Assembly (NCBI RefSeq): GCF_001424875.1
Contig: NZ_LMCT01000015.1
Span: 1-64,000, forward strand
Length of the DNA: 64,000 nucleotides
Reading direction: 5' to 3'
Source: Kitasatospora sp. Root107
GTDB taxonomy: Bacteria > Actinomycetota > Actinomycetes > Streptomycetales > Streptomycetaceae
This document shows, piece after piece, positions 57,145 to 64,000 of this stretch. Position 1 is the stretch's first letter. Each line of letters opens with the position of its first letter. Under the pieces are notes generated by a model. The model made no database searches, had not been told where the DNA came from, and worked only from the letters and a program-made list of their open reading frames with translations. A program made the position numbers and the translations under genes.

Positions 57145-60100
57145 ATGGAGCAGATATCGGTGAGCCCGGTCTTCGTCGGACGCGGCACCGAGATCGGCAC
57201 CCTGGACGCCGCGTTGCGCCGGGCGGCGGCCGGCCAGCCGCAGGCCGTGCTGGTCGGTGGCGAGGCCGGGGTCGGCAAGACCAGGCTGATCGAGGAGTTC
57301 CTGACCGCCGCCTGCGGCCCCGGCGTGGTCACCACCGTGGGCGGCTGCCTGGAGGTCGGCGCCGAGGGTCTGCCGTACGCACCGCTGGCCACCGCGCTGC
57401 GCCGCCTGCACCGCAACCTGAGGGTCGAGCTGGAGAAGGCGGCCCAGGGCATGGAGGGTCATCTCACCCGGCTGCTGCCGGAGTTCGGCGCGGACGACGC
57501 CGAGCCCAACGACGAGTTCGGCCGGGCCCAGCTGTTCGAGCACACCGCCCGGCTGTTCGAGCGGCTCTCCGCCGACCGGACGATCGTGCTGGTCATCGAG
57601 GATCTGCACTGGTCCGACCGGTCCACCCGGGAGCTGCTGGCGTACCTGATCCGTACCCTGCACCGGGCCCGGGTGCTGATCGTCGCCACCTACCGCTCCG
57701 ACGATCTGCACCGCAGGCACCCGCTGCGCCCGTTCCTGGCGGAGCTGGACCGGCTGCGTACCGTGCACCGGGTGGAGCTGTGCCGGTTCGGCCGGCGCGA
57801 GGTGGCCGCCCAACTGGCCGGCATCCTGGGCACCAAGGCCCCCGGCCGGCAGTTGGTGGACCGGATCCACCGCCGCTCCGAGGGCAACCCGTTCTTCGTC
57901 GAGGAGCTGGCCACCGCCCACCAGGACGGCTGCGACACCGGGCTCACCGACTCGCTCCGCGACCTGCTGCTGGTCCGGGTCGAGGCCCTGCCGGACGAGA
58001 CCCAACGGGTCCTCAGAATCGCCGCCGAGGGCGGCTCGCTGGTCGAGCACGCCCTGCTGGAGGCGGTGCTGGACGAGGGCGAGGACGTCCTGATCGACGC
58101 GCTGCGGAACGCCGTCGGCGTCAACGTGCTGCGCCCGGACAGCGACGGCGACGGCTACCGGTTCCGGCACGCGCTGGTCCGCGAGGCGATCTCGGACGAC
58201 CTGCTGCCCGGTGAGCGGTACCGGATCAACCGCCGCTACGCCGCCGCGCTGGAGCAGGACGGTTCACTGGTCTGCGGCAACGGCAGGGCCGCCCGGCTGG
58301 CCAACTACTGGTACCACGCGCACGACCCCGGCCGGGCCCTGCCGACGGCGCTGGAGGCCGCCAGGTCGGCCCGGCGGCGGAACGCCTTCGCCGAGCAGCT
58401 CGGCATGCTGGAGCGCGCGTTGGAGCTCTGGGACGAGGTCTCGGAGGAGGTGCGGCAGGAGAACCTGCGGCCCGCCGACTGGGCCGGCACGTATCCGCCG
58501 TGCGGCCACGACGACGGCGCCTGCCGGCTGCTGCACATGGTCGACGTGCTGGCCGAGGCGGTGCTGGCGGCCCGCCGGGCGGGCGACCGCGACCGCGGTC
58601 TCAGTCTGGCCAAGCGGGCCTTCAAGTTGCTGGACGAGGAGACCGAGCCGGAGCGCGCCGCCTGGTTCCGGATCCAGCGCGCGCTGATGTTCCGTCACCT
58701 CCAGCGCAGTGGCAGCGACGAGGAGATCGAGCGGGCCCAGCGGCTGGTGGCCGGTCTGCCGCCGTCCCCGGTGCAGGCCGAGGTGTTCGCCCTGGCAGCC
58801 GGGCACGGGATGCTCGGCGACCCGGTCGAGGCCGACCGGGAGCTGGCCGAGCGGGCCGCCGCGATCGCGCGCGAAGTCGGTGCCCACGCGGTCGAGCAGC
58901 ACGCCCGGATGACCATGGGCACCCTGTCGGTCTACTTCGGCGAGGCGACGGCCGGGCTCGCCCTGCTCGCCGACGCGGTCGAGCAGGTCAGGCACACCGG
59001 CTCGGTGGACGTGCTCTGCCGGGGGCTGAACAACCTGTCCAGCCTGCTGCTCAGCCTGGGCCGGGCGGCCGAGGCCGAGGCGTTCGCCCGCGAGGGTCTT
59101 GCGGCCGCCCGGGGCAACGGGCTGCTCGGCAACATCGGTGCCCTGCTGACCGGGAATCTGGTCGAATCCCTGCTGGTGCTCGGCCGCCCGGCCGAGGCCG
59201 AGCAACTGCTGGCCGAGTGGGAGGGCGACCCTGCGAGCAGCAACGACCATGCCTTCCTCGGCCGGCTGCGGGCTGAACTCGCCCTGGACCAAGGTGATCT
59301 GGCGGTCGCCGAGGAGTACCTGGAGCGGGCCAGGGTGGCCGGGCGGCAGGTCAGGCAGACCCAGCACGATCTCCCGCTGGCCCGGCTGGCGATGCGGATC
59401 GAGATCCGGGCCGGGCGGCCCCTGAAGGCCAGGGCCGAACTGCTCGCCGTACTCGACCGGTTGGCCGAACGCCCGGTCGGGCAGGGCGTCGCGGACGGCT
59501 GCCTGTACGGGCTGCTGCCGGTGCTGGTGGAGGGCGCGTCCGGGGAGGCCGACTCGCGGGGTGCGGCGGCGGCCGATCTGGGGCGTCCGGTGGTGCTGCG
59601 GCGGATCGCCGAGGTCGCCGCCCAACTGCGGCCCCGGACGGAGCTGCACCAGGGATGGGTGGCGCTGCTGGCGGCCGAGCTGGCCCGCGCGGAGGGCGCG
59701 GACACCCCCGAGCAGTGGGCCGCCGTGGTGGAGCTGCTGCGTGACACCGGTCTCGGCTGCCCGCTCGGGCAGGCGCTCTACCGGCTGGCCGAGTCGCTGC
59801 TGACGGCCGGCCGCCGGGAGGCCGCGGTCGAGCCGCTCCGGGAGGTCGAGGCGCTGGCCACCGCCGGTCTGTACCTGCGGCAGGACATCGGCCAGCTGAC
59901 CGCCAGGGCCGGGCTCTCGCTGGCCGCCCGTCCGGTGGCGGTGGCCCGGCCGACCCAGTCGGCCGAGCCAGCCGACCAGTTCGGCCTCACCCCACGCGAG
60001 CGGGACGTGCTGCACCGGCTGGCCCAGGGGCGGACCAACCGGCAGATCGCCGAGGAGCTCTACATCTCCCCGAAGACCGCCAGCGTGCACGTCTCCAACA

Positions 60101-60177
60101 TCCTGGCCAAGCTCTCGGTCGGCAGCCGGGGCGAGGCGGCCGCCCTGGCGCACCGGCTGCACCTGCTCGGCGCCTGA
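57145..60177 (+). CDS. LAL-type LuxR-family transcriptional regulator
   Basis: A 1010-aa large ATP-binding LuxR regulator. The AAA/STAND domain is N-terminal: Walker A VGGEAGVGKTRLIEE and Walker B IVLVIEDLHWSDRSTR. A long TPR-like helical middle (~350-930) follows. The C-terminal LuxR helix-turn-helix is FGLTPRERDVLHRLAQGRTN, RQIAEELYISPKTASVHVSN. ATG at 57145 is chosen from where the AAA homology begins; there is no ribosome site and upstream starts are possible. Targets are unknown. A c-di-GMP protein gene follows. Confidence 0.9.
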   Translation: MEQISVSPVFVGRGTEIGTLDAALRRAAAGQPQAVLVGGEAGVGKTRLIEEFLTAACGPGVVTTVGGCLEVGAEGLPYAPLATALRRLHRNLRVELEKAAQGMEGHLTRLLPEFGADDAEPNDEFGRAQLFEHTARLFERLSADRTIVLVIEDLHWSDRSTRELLAYLIRTLHRARVLIVATYRSDDLHRRHPLRPFLAELDRLRTVHRVELCRFGRREVAAQLAGILGTKAPGRQLVDRIHRRSEGNPFFVEELATAHQDGCDTGLTDSLRDLLLVRVEALPDETQRVLRIAAEGGSLVEHALLEAVLDEGEDVLIDALRNAVGVNVLRPDSDGDGYRFRHALVREAISDDLLPGERYRINRRYAAALEQDGSLVCGNGRAARLANYWYHAHDPGRALPTALEAARSARRRNAFAEQLGMLERALELWDEVSEEVRQENLRPADWAGTYPPCGHDDGACRLLHMVDVLAEAVLAARRAGDRDRGLSLAKRAFKLLDEETEPERAAWFRIQRALMFRHLQRSGSDEEIERAQRLVAGLPPSPVQAEVFALAAGHGMLGDPVEADRELAERAAAIAREVGAHAVEQHARMTMGTLSVYFGEATAGLALLADAVEQVRHTGSVDVLCRGLNNLSSLLLSLGRAAEAEAFAREGLAAARGNGLLGNIGALLTGNLVESLLVLGRPAEAEQLLAEWEGDPASSNDHAFLGRLRAELALDQGDLAVAEEYLERARVAGRQVRQTQHDLPLARLAMRIEIRAGRPLKARAELLAVLDRLAERPVGQGVADGCLYGLLPVLVEGASGEADSRGAAAADLGRPVVLRRIAEVAAQLRPRTELHQGWVALLAAELARAEGADTPEQWAAVVELLRDTGLGCPLGQALYRLAESLLTAGRREAAVEPLREVEALATAGLYLRQDIGQLTARAGLSLAARPVAVARPTQSAEPADQFGLTPRERDVLHRLAQGRTNRQIAEELYISPKTASVHVSNILAKLSVGSRGEAAALAHRLHLLGA

Positions 60178-60302
60178 CCAGGCGTCAACTGCCGTTCGCC
60201 GCACGGGGCGGTCCGGCCGAAGGCCGTGCGCCCCCGTCGTGCGCTGCGGCCAACCGGGGCGATCCCGTCAAGAGTGGGGCACAACGCCACCCGGGCCCCA
60301 TT

Positions 60303-60351
60303 ACTCTAAGTTGAGTGTGCGTGTCATTGAGTGACGGAAGTGGTGTAAGGT
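60303..60351 (+). promoter_or_regulatory. Promoter region of the PAS-GGDEF-EAL gene
   Basis: TAAGGT at 60346-60351 fits a -10, 40 bases before the GTG. Upstream are ACTC-N6-GAGT (60303-60316), GTCATTGAGTGAC (IR GTCA-N5-TGAC) and two TTGAGTG copies. They might be regulator sites, possibly BldD-like, but do not match its consensus well by eye. Confidence 0.4.
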
Positions 60352-60391
60352 CCGGAGCGGGAACACCGGCAAGGCGTGGGGGAGAAGTCGA

Positions 60392-63319
60392 GTGAACTTT
60401 CACCCGAGCCGCCTCCCCGGCCTGCTGCTGGTGCTGCTCTGCCTCGGGTACGCCCTGGGCGCCGCCGTCGGCTGGGGATCGCCGGAACTCGCGCTGTTCA
60501 TGGGCGACTTCGGGCTGGCCGGGGCTGCCCTGGCGGCCGCGCTCTCCTGCCTGCTGCACGCCTGCGCGGCCGGTGGCCAGGCCCGGCCCGCCTGGCTGCT
60601 GTTCGGTCTGTCCTCCTCGATGGTGGCGATCGGCAACGGCACCTGGGGCTGGTACGAGGTGGTGCTCGGCACCACGCTGCCCGAGGGTTCGCCCGCCGAG
60701 TACGCCTTCCTGCTGTTCGCCCCGCTCGCCATCATCGGTCTGACCGTGCTGGCCCAGCGGCCCCGGACGGCGGCCGGCTGGCTCTGCCTGCTGCTGGACG
60801 GCTGGCTGGTGGCCGGGTCGCTGTTCACCCTCAGCTGGAGCCTGGCGCTCGGCCGGGTCGCGGCCGGCGAGGGCGAGGACCCGCTCAGGATGGCGCTCAA
60901 CCTGGCCTACCCCGTGCTGGACATCCTGCTGGTCAGCCTGGTGGTCGGCCTGCGGTTCCGGAGCCGGGACGGCAACCGGGCCGCCGTGCACACCGCGATG
61001 GTCGGCCTCGCCGTCACGGTGGTCTGCGACGCGCTCTTCACCTCGCCCGCGCTGCGCAGCAGTTACCACTCCGGCGAGCTGCTGGACGCGGGCTGGTTCG
61101 CCGGCAGCGTGCTGCTCGCCTGGGCACCCTGGGCCTCCCGCGGCCGGTTCGGCCCGAGCCGTGAGCACCCCTCGGTCGGCGGCGCCCCCCGCCGCCGGGT
61201 CTCCTCCACCTTCAGCGCGCTCACCCCGTACGTCGCGGCGGCGGTCTGCACCGCGGGCATCCTCTACAACGCGCTCGGCGGCCACGCGCTGGACCGGGTG
61301 GTGGTGGCCTCGGCCTGCACCGTCGGTCTGGCGCTGATCGTCCGGCAGGGCGTGATACTGCTCGACAACCTCTCGCTGACCCAGGAACTCGCCCAGAAAG
61401 AGGCGCACTTCCGCTCCCTGGTGCAGGGCTCCAGCGACGTGATCATGATCGCGGGCGGCAGCGGCGTGCTCTCCTACGTCAGCCCCGCCTCGATCGGCGT
61501 CTACGGGCGGGACCCGGAGGAGCTGGTCGGCGGCAACCTGCTCAACCTGGTGCACCCCGACGACGTCGACCGGGTGCTGCGTCAGGTCCGGCGGCTGATG
61601 GCCGACCGGCCGGTGCACCGGGACGGGGCCGCCGAGCCCTCGGCTCGGGTGGAGTGCCGGGTCCGCTCCGGCAACGACGAGTGGCTGCACGTCGAGTCGA
61701 CGGTCAACCGGTACCGGGACGGGCTGATCCTGAACAGCCGCGACGTCACCGAACGGGTCATACTGCAGGCTCAGTTGCAGCACAACGCGTTCCACGACCC
61801 ACTCACCGACCTGCCGAACCGGGCGCTCTTCACCCAGCGGCTGCGCACCTCGCTGAGCCCGACCGAGGGGTACCCGGAGTACCCGGGCGGTGAGGAGGCC
61901 ACCGTGGCGGTGCTCTTCCTCGACCTGGACGGCTTCAAGGCGGTCAACGACAGCGCGGGCCACCAGGTCGGCGACGAGCTGCTGGTACAGGCGGCCCGCC
62001 GGCTGCAGCACGCGGTCCGGTCCGGCGACACGGTGGCGAGGTTCGGCGGTGACGAGTTCGCCGCGCTGGTCCGCGGCCGGCTCGGCCGGGCCCAGGTGCA
62101 CGAGCTGGCCGAGCGGCTCCGCTCGGCGCTCTCCGAGCCGTACTGGATCGGCGGGGCCGAGCTCGGGGTGGCGGCCAGTATCGGGATCGCCTTCGCCGGC
62201 TGCGACCCCGATCCCGGCGCGGACCCGCAGGCCGCGGCGGACGAGCTGATGCGCAACGCCGATCTGGCGATGTACCGGGCGAAGTCCGAGGGCAAGGGCC
62301 GGGTGGTGCTCTACCACCCGGCGATGCGGGCCGAGTTGGACCGCCGGACGGAGCTGGAGGAGCGGCTCAGGGTGGCCGTCCAGGAGGGCTCGTTCACGCT
62401 GCTGCACCAGCCCGTGGTGGATCTGGCCACCGGCGCCGTCACCGGCGTCGAGGCGCAGGCCCGCTGGCGCTCGGCGCAGGGCCTGCTGCTCACCCCGGCG
62501 GAGTTCCTGCGCACCGCCGACCAGGGTGACGCGGCCACCAGGTTCGCCCGCTGGATGCTCCAGGAGACGGTCACCGCGGCCGCCCTGAGGGCCGGCCCGC
62601 GGCTGGTGCCCGTCCCGGTGACGATCCGCCTGTCGGCCCAACGGCTCTGCGCGCCCGGCATGTACGAGGCGGTGATCGCGGTGCTCAGGGAGACCGGCCT
62701 GCCCGCCGAGCTGCTGGTGATCGAGCTGGCCAGGACGGGCCCGGACGAGCACGCCGACGAGCTCGGCCGCCGGCTCGCCGCGCTCCGGCGGCACGGCGTC
62801 TCCACCGCGGTGGCGGGCTTCGGCGCGGGCGGCGGCTCGCTCGGGACGCTGGCCCGACTCCCGTTCGACGCGCTCAAGCTGGACCGCAGCCTGGTCCAGG
62901 ACGTGGCCGACTCCCGGCTGACCCGCGCGCTGGCCGGGCACGCCCTCCGGCTGGCCCGCGACCTCGGTCTGGTGACCGGCGCCGAGGGGGTGGACCTGCC
63001 CCGGCAGGTGACCGCGCTGCAGGAGCTGGGGTGCCGTCAGGGGCAGGGTCTGGCCTTCGCCCAGCCGCTCGACGAGCACCGGCTGCGGCGGGCCCTGCTG
63101 CGCCGGGTCTACCCGCTGCCGAAACAGGCGACGGGGCTCTCCGCGCGACGCGCCTACCTGGCGGCGGACGCCCGATCGGGTGGCCGTCCGGAGCCCGGCG
63201 GCAGCCGGGTGGTGCACCATCAGAACGCCCCCGACCTGGCAGAACGTCGTCCGACCCCCGGTCCGTCCTGGGGTCCGGGCGGGGGTCCGCATAGCGAGAC
63301 GGCCGTCCCACCTGCTTGA
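60392..63319 (+). CDS. Membrane PAS-GGDEF-EAL protein with degenerate EAL domain
   Basis: A 975-aa protein with about nine N-terminal membrane helices (to ~330), a PAS domain (~345-455, FRSLVQGSSDVIMIAGGSGV), a GGDEF domain with intact FGGDEFAALV and LDLDGFKAVNDSAGHQVGDE, then an EAL-like domain (~655-900). The EAL motifs are eroded: VEAQARW for EALxRW, IRLSAQ for INLS, IELART for ITE, and VAGFGAGGGSL for DDFGTGYSSL. The domain is therefore probably a c-di-GMP receptor or regulatory part rather than a phosphodiesterase. The last ~70 residues are a disordered Pro/Gly/Arg tail. The GTG has GGGGGAG upstream. Confidence 0.92.
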   Translation: MNFHPSRLPGLLLVLLCLGYALGAAVGWGSPELALFMGDFGLAGAALAAALSCLLHACAAGGQARPAWLLFGLSSSMVAIGNGTWGWYEVVLGTTLPEGSPAEYAFLLFAPLAIIGLTVLAQRPRTAAGWLCLLLDGWLVAGSLFTLSWSLALGRVAAGEGEDPLRMALNLAYPVLDILLVSLVVGLRFRSRDGNRAAVHTAMVGLAVTVVCDALFTSPALRSSYHSGELLDAGWFAGSVLLAWAPWASRGRFGPSREHPSVGGAPRRRVSSTFSALTPYVAAAVCTAGILYNALGGHALDRVVVASACTVGLALIVRQGVILLDNLSLTQELAQKEAHFRSLVQGSSDVIMIAGGSGVLSYVSPASIGVYGRDPEELVGGNLLNLVHPDDVDRVLRQVRRLMADRPVHRDGAAEPSARVECRVRSGNDEWLHVESTVNRYRDGLILNSRDVTERVILQAQLQHNAFHDPLTDLPNRALFTQRLRTSLSPTEGYPEYPGGEEATVAVLFLDLDGFKAVNDSAGHQVGDELLVQAARRLQHAVRSGDTVARFGGDEFAALVRGRLGRAQVHELAERLRSALSEPYWIGGAELGVAASIGIAFAGCDPDPGADPQAAADELMRNADLAMYRAKSEGKGRVVLYHPAMRAELDRRTELEERLRVAVQEGSFTLLHQPVVDLATGAVTGVEAQARWRSAQGLLLTPAEFLRTADQGDAATRFARWMLQETVTAAALRAGPRLVPVPVTIRLSAQRLCAPGMYEAVIAVLRETGLPAELLVIELARTGPDEHADELGRRLAALRRHGVSTAVAGFGAGGGSLGTLARLPFDALKLDRSLVQDVADSRLTRALAGHALRLARDLGLVTGAEGVDLPRQVTALQELGCRQGQGLAFAQPLDEHRLRRALLRRVYPLPKQATGLSARRAYLAADARSGGRPEPGGSRVVHHQNAPDLAERRPTPGPSWGPGGGPHSETAVPPA

Positions 63320-63352
63320 CACGCCCCACCGCCGGGGAGGAAGGTCGGAGCC

Positions 63353-63394
63353 ATGCGCACCCGAATTCTCGTACTTGGCGGGCGCGTCGGCTGA
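63353..63394 (+). CDS. Branched-chain attenuation leader peptide (13 aa)
   Basis: Reads MRTRILVLGGRVG. Ile, Leu, Val, Leu stand in a row, encoded by ATT CTC GTA CTT, of which ATT, GTA and CTT are rare in this genome type. GGAGG/AAGG precede the ATG. Ribosome stalling here when branched-chain amino acids are scarce should change folding of the RNA that follows, which ends in a T-tract terminator before ilvB. Confidence 0.85.
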   Translation: MRTRILVLGGRVG

Positions 63395-63463
63395 GCGGGT
63401 CACCCCCCGCACGAAGAGACCGACGCGCCACCCCTCGCATGCCCTTGGCACGAGGGGTTTTTT
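63381..63463 (+). promoter_or_regulatory. ilvB transcription attenuator
   Basis: GGCGCGTCGG (63381-63390), within the last leader codons, pairs with CCGACGCGCC (63420-63429), enclosing a GCGGG/CCCGC hairpin. Next comes the terminator: CCCCTCG (63431-63437) pairs with CGAGGGG (63451-63457) and is followed by six T. This is the only T-tract terminator I found in the window. From 63464 to 63624 I see only untranslated leader. Confidence 0.85.
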
Positions 63464-63624
63464 GTTGCACTGGAACCGCCCGACCATGCAAGACCCCAGC
63501 CGAATCGGCCAGATGTCCGGTACTCAACCGTCCGGGTGGACGATGGAGGCAGGACCGGCGACCGGCCCCCGACCCCAGGACCCTCACCTGACGGGGACGG
63601 CAGAACCCGAGAAGAGACAGGCAG

Positions 63625-64000
63625 ATGACCGAGCACGCCGCCCCCCGCCGCGGGGACACCCCGGCCACCCACGCTCCTGCGCCCACCGTCGTCGTGGAGA
63701 CGATGACCGGCGCGCAGTCGCTCATCCGCTCCCTTGAGGCAGTGGGCGCGGACACCGTCTTCGGCATCCCGGGCGGCGCCATCCTCCCTGCCTACGACCC
63801 GCTGATGGACTCGCAGAAGGTCCGTCACATCCTGGTCAGGCACGAGCAGGGCGCGGGCCACGCGGCCACCGGCTACGCCCAGGCCACCGGCCGGGTCGGC
63901 GTCTGCATGGCCACCTCGGGCCCGGGCGCGACCAACCTGGTGACCCCGATCGCCGACGCCTACATGGACTCCGTCGCGATGGTGGCGATCACCGGCCAGG
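63625..64000 (+). CDS. ilvB: Acetolactate synthase large subunit, N-terminal part (3' end outside window)
   Basis: About 125 residues of the ThDP enzyme that makes acetolactate/acetohydroxybutyrate for Val, Leu and Ile synthesis. After a ~25-residue disordered extension come [36 protein letters not shown], the catalytic Glu in [19 protein letters not shown] and [20 protein letters not shown]. The attenuator upstream supports this call over other ThDP enzymes. The C-terminal ThDP-binding domain lies beyond the window. Confidence 0.93.
   Translation, partial: MTEHAAPRRGDTPATHAPAPTVVVETMTGAQSLIRSLEAVGADTVFGIPGGAILPAYDPLMDSQKVRHILVRHEQGAGHAATGYAQATGRVGVCMATSGPGATNLVTPIADAYMDSVAMVAITGQ

Noticed and set aside
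60185..63487. 1100-codon minus-strand frame opposite the PAS-GGDEF-EAL gene
   Set aside because: Low-complexity translation and no start with a ribosome site. The plus strand encodes recognisable PAS and GGDEF domains.

Overview
This is high-GC actinobacterial chromosome from a Streptomycetaceae member (Streptomyces or Kitasatospora). The evidence is the strong G/C bias at third codon positions, GTG starts, GlgE/GlgP/GlgX glycogen genes, paired L,D-transpeptidase lipoproteins, rare TTA codons, an indirect Glu-tRNA(Gln) amidation operon (gatCAB), c-di-GMP proteins and a bldK-ordered peptide transporter. No rRNA, tRNA, CRISPR array or transposase was found.

Layout. 1-10.9 kb: glycogen/maltose-1-phosphate metabolism (glgE partial, glgP, glgX) around a secreted protein and a two-gene heterodimeric ABC exporter. 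11.1-16.7 kb: two tandem L,D-transpeptidase lipoproteins, a TTA-containing HATPase regulator, a TTA-containing Excalibur membrane protein, a DinB-like protein and an FMN reductase. 16.7-22.2 kb: an accessory block with a VapBC-type toxin-antitoxin pair behind a perfect 33-bp palindrome, a frameshifted helix-turn-helix pseudogene, a HAD protein, an XRE-TPR regulator and five very small, mostly overlapping genes. 22.2-28.8 kb: glycine/serine catabolism on the minus strand (gcvT-gcvH-glyA-sdaA) behind a tandem glycine riboswitch, with two SseB-like genes diverging from it. 28.8-35.4 kb: a five-gene peptide ABC transporter. 35.4-41.6 kb: methyltransferase, TRIC-type channel, IclR regulator, cysteine desulfurase and mnmA (tRNA thiolation), LOG-family protein, SDR. 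47.5-64 kb: core-MetE-like protein, ligA, GGDEF-EAL protein, gatC-gatA-small gene-gatB, a LAL/LuxR regulator, a second GGDEF-EAL protein and ilvB behind a leader-peptide attenuator.

The most interesting region is 41.9-47.5 kb, lying between housekeeping genes. An 18-bp open reading frame at 42065-42082, preceded by a strong ribosome binding site, encodes only Met-Arg-Tyr-Asp-Tyr. It is followed by a hairpin and then by two tandem cytochrome P450 genes, an MFS exporter that seems to start at CTG, and an S9-family (prolyl-oligopeptidase-like) peptidase, all closely spaced or overlapping. This resembles the minimal biarylitide RiPP clusters (MRYYH-type pentapeptide plus one P450), but with a Tyr-x-Tyr core, a second diverged P450, an exporter and a peptidase. 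The same frame also stays open upstream to a TTG with its own Shine-Dalgarno sequence, so a 39-residue leader-bearing precursor is a real alternative.

Regulatory RNA is rich: the glycine riboswitch, a branched-chain amino-acid attenuator before ilvB, several strong terminator hairpins, and a recurring TAGGCT-like -10 box only 6-7 nt before start codons that suggests leaderless transcripts.
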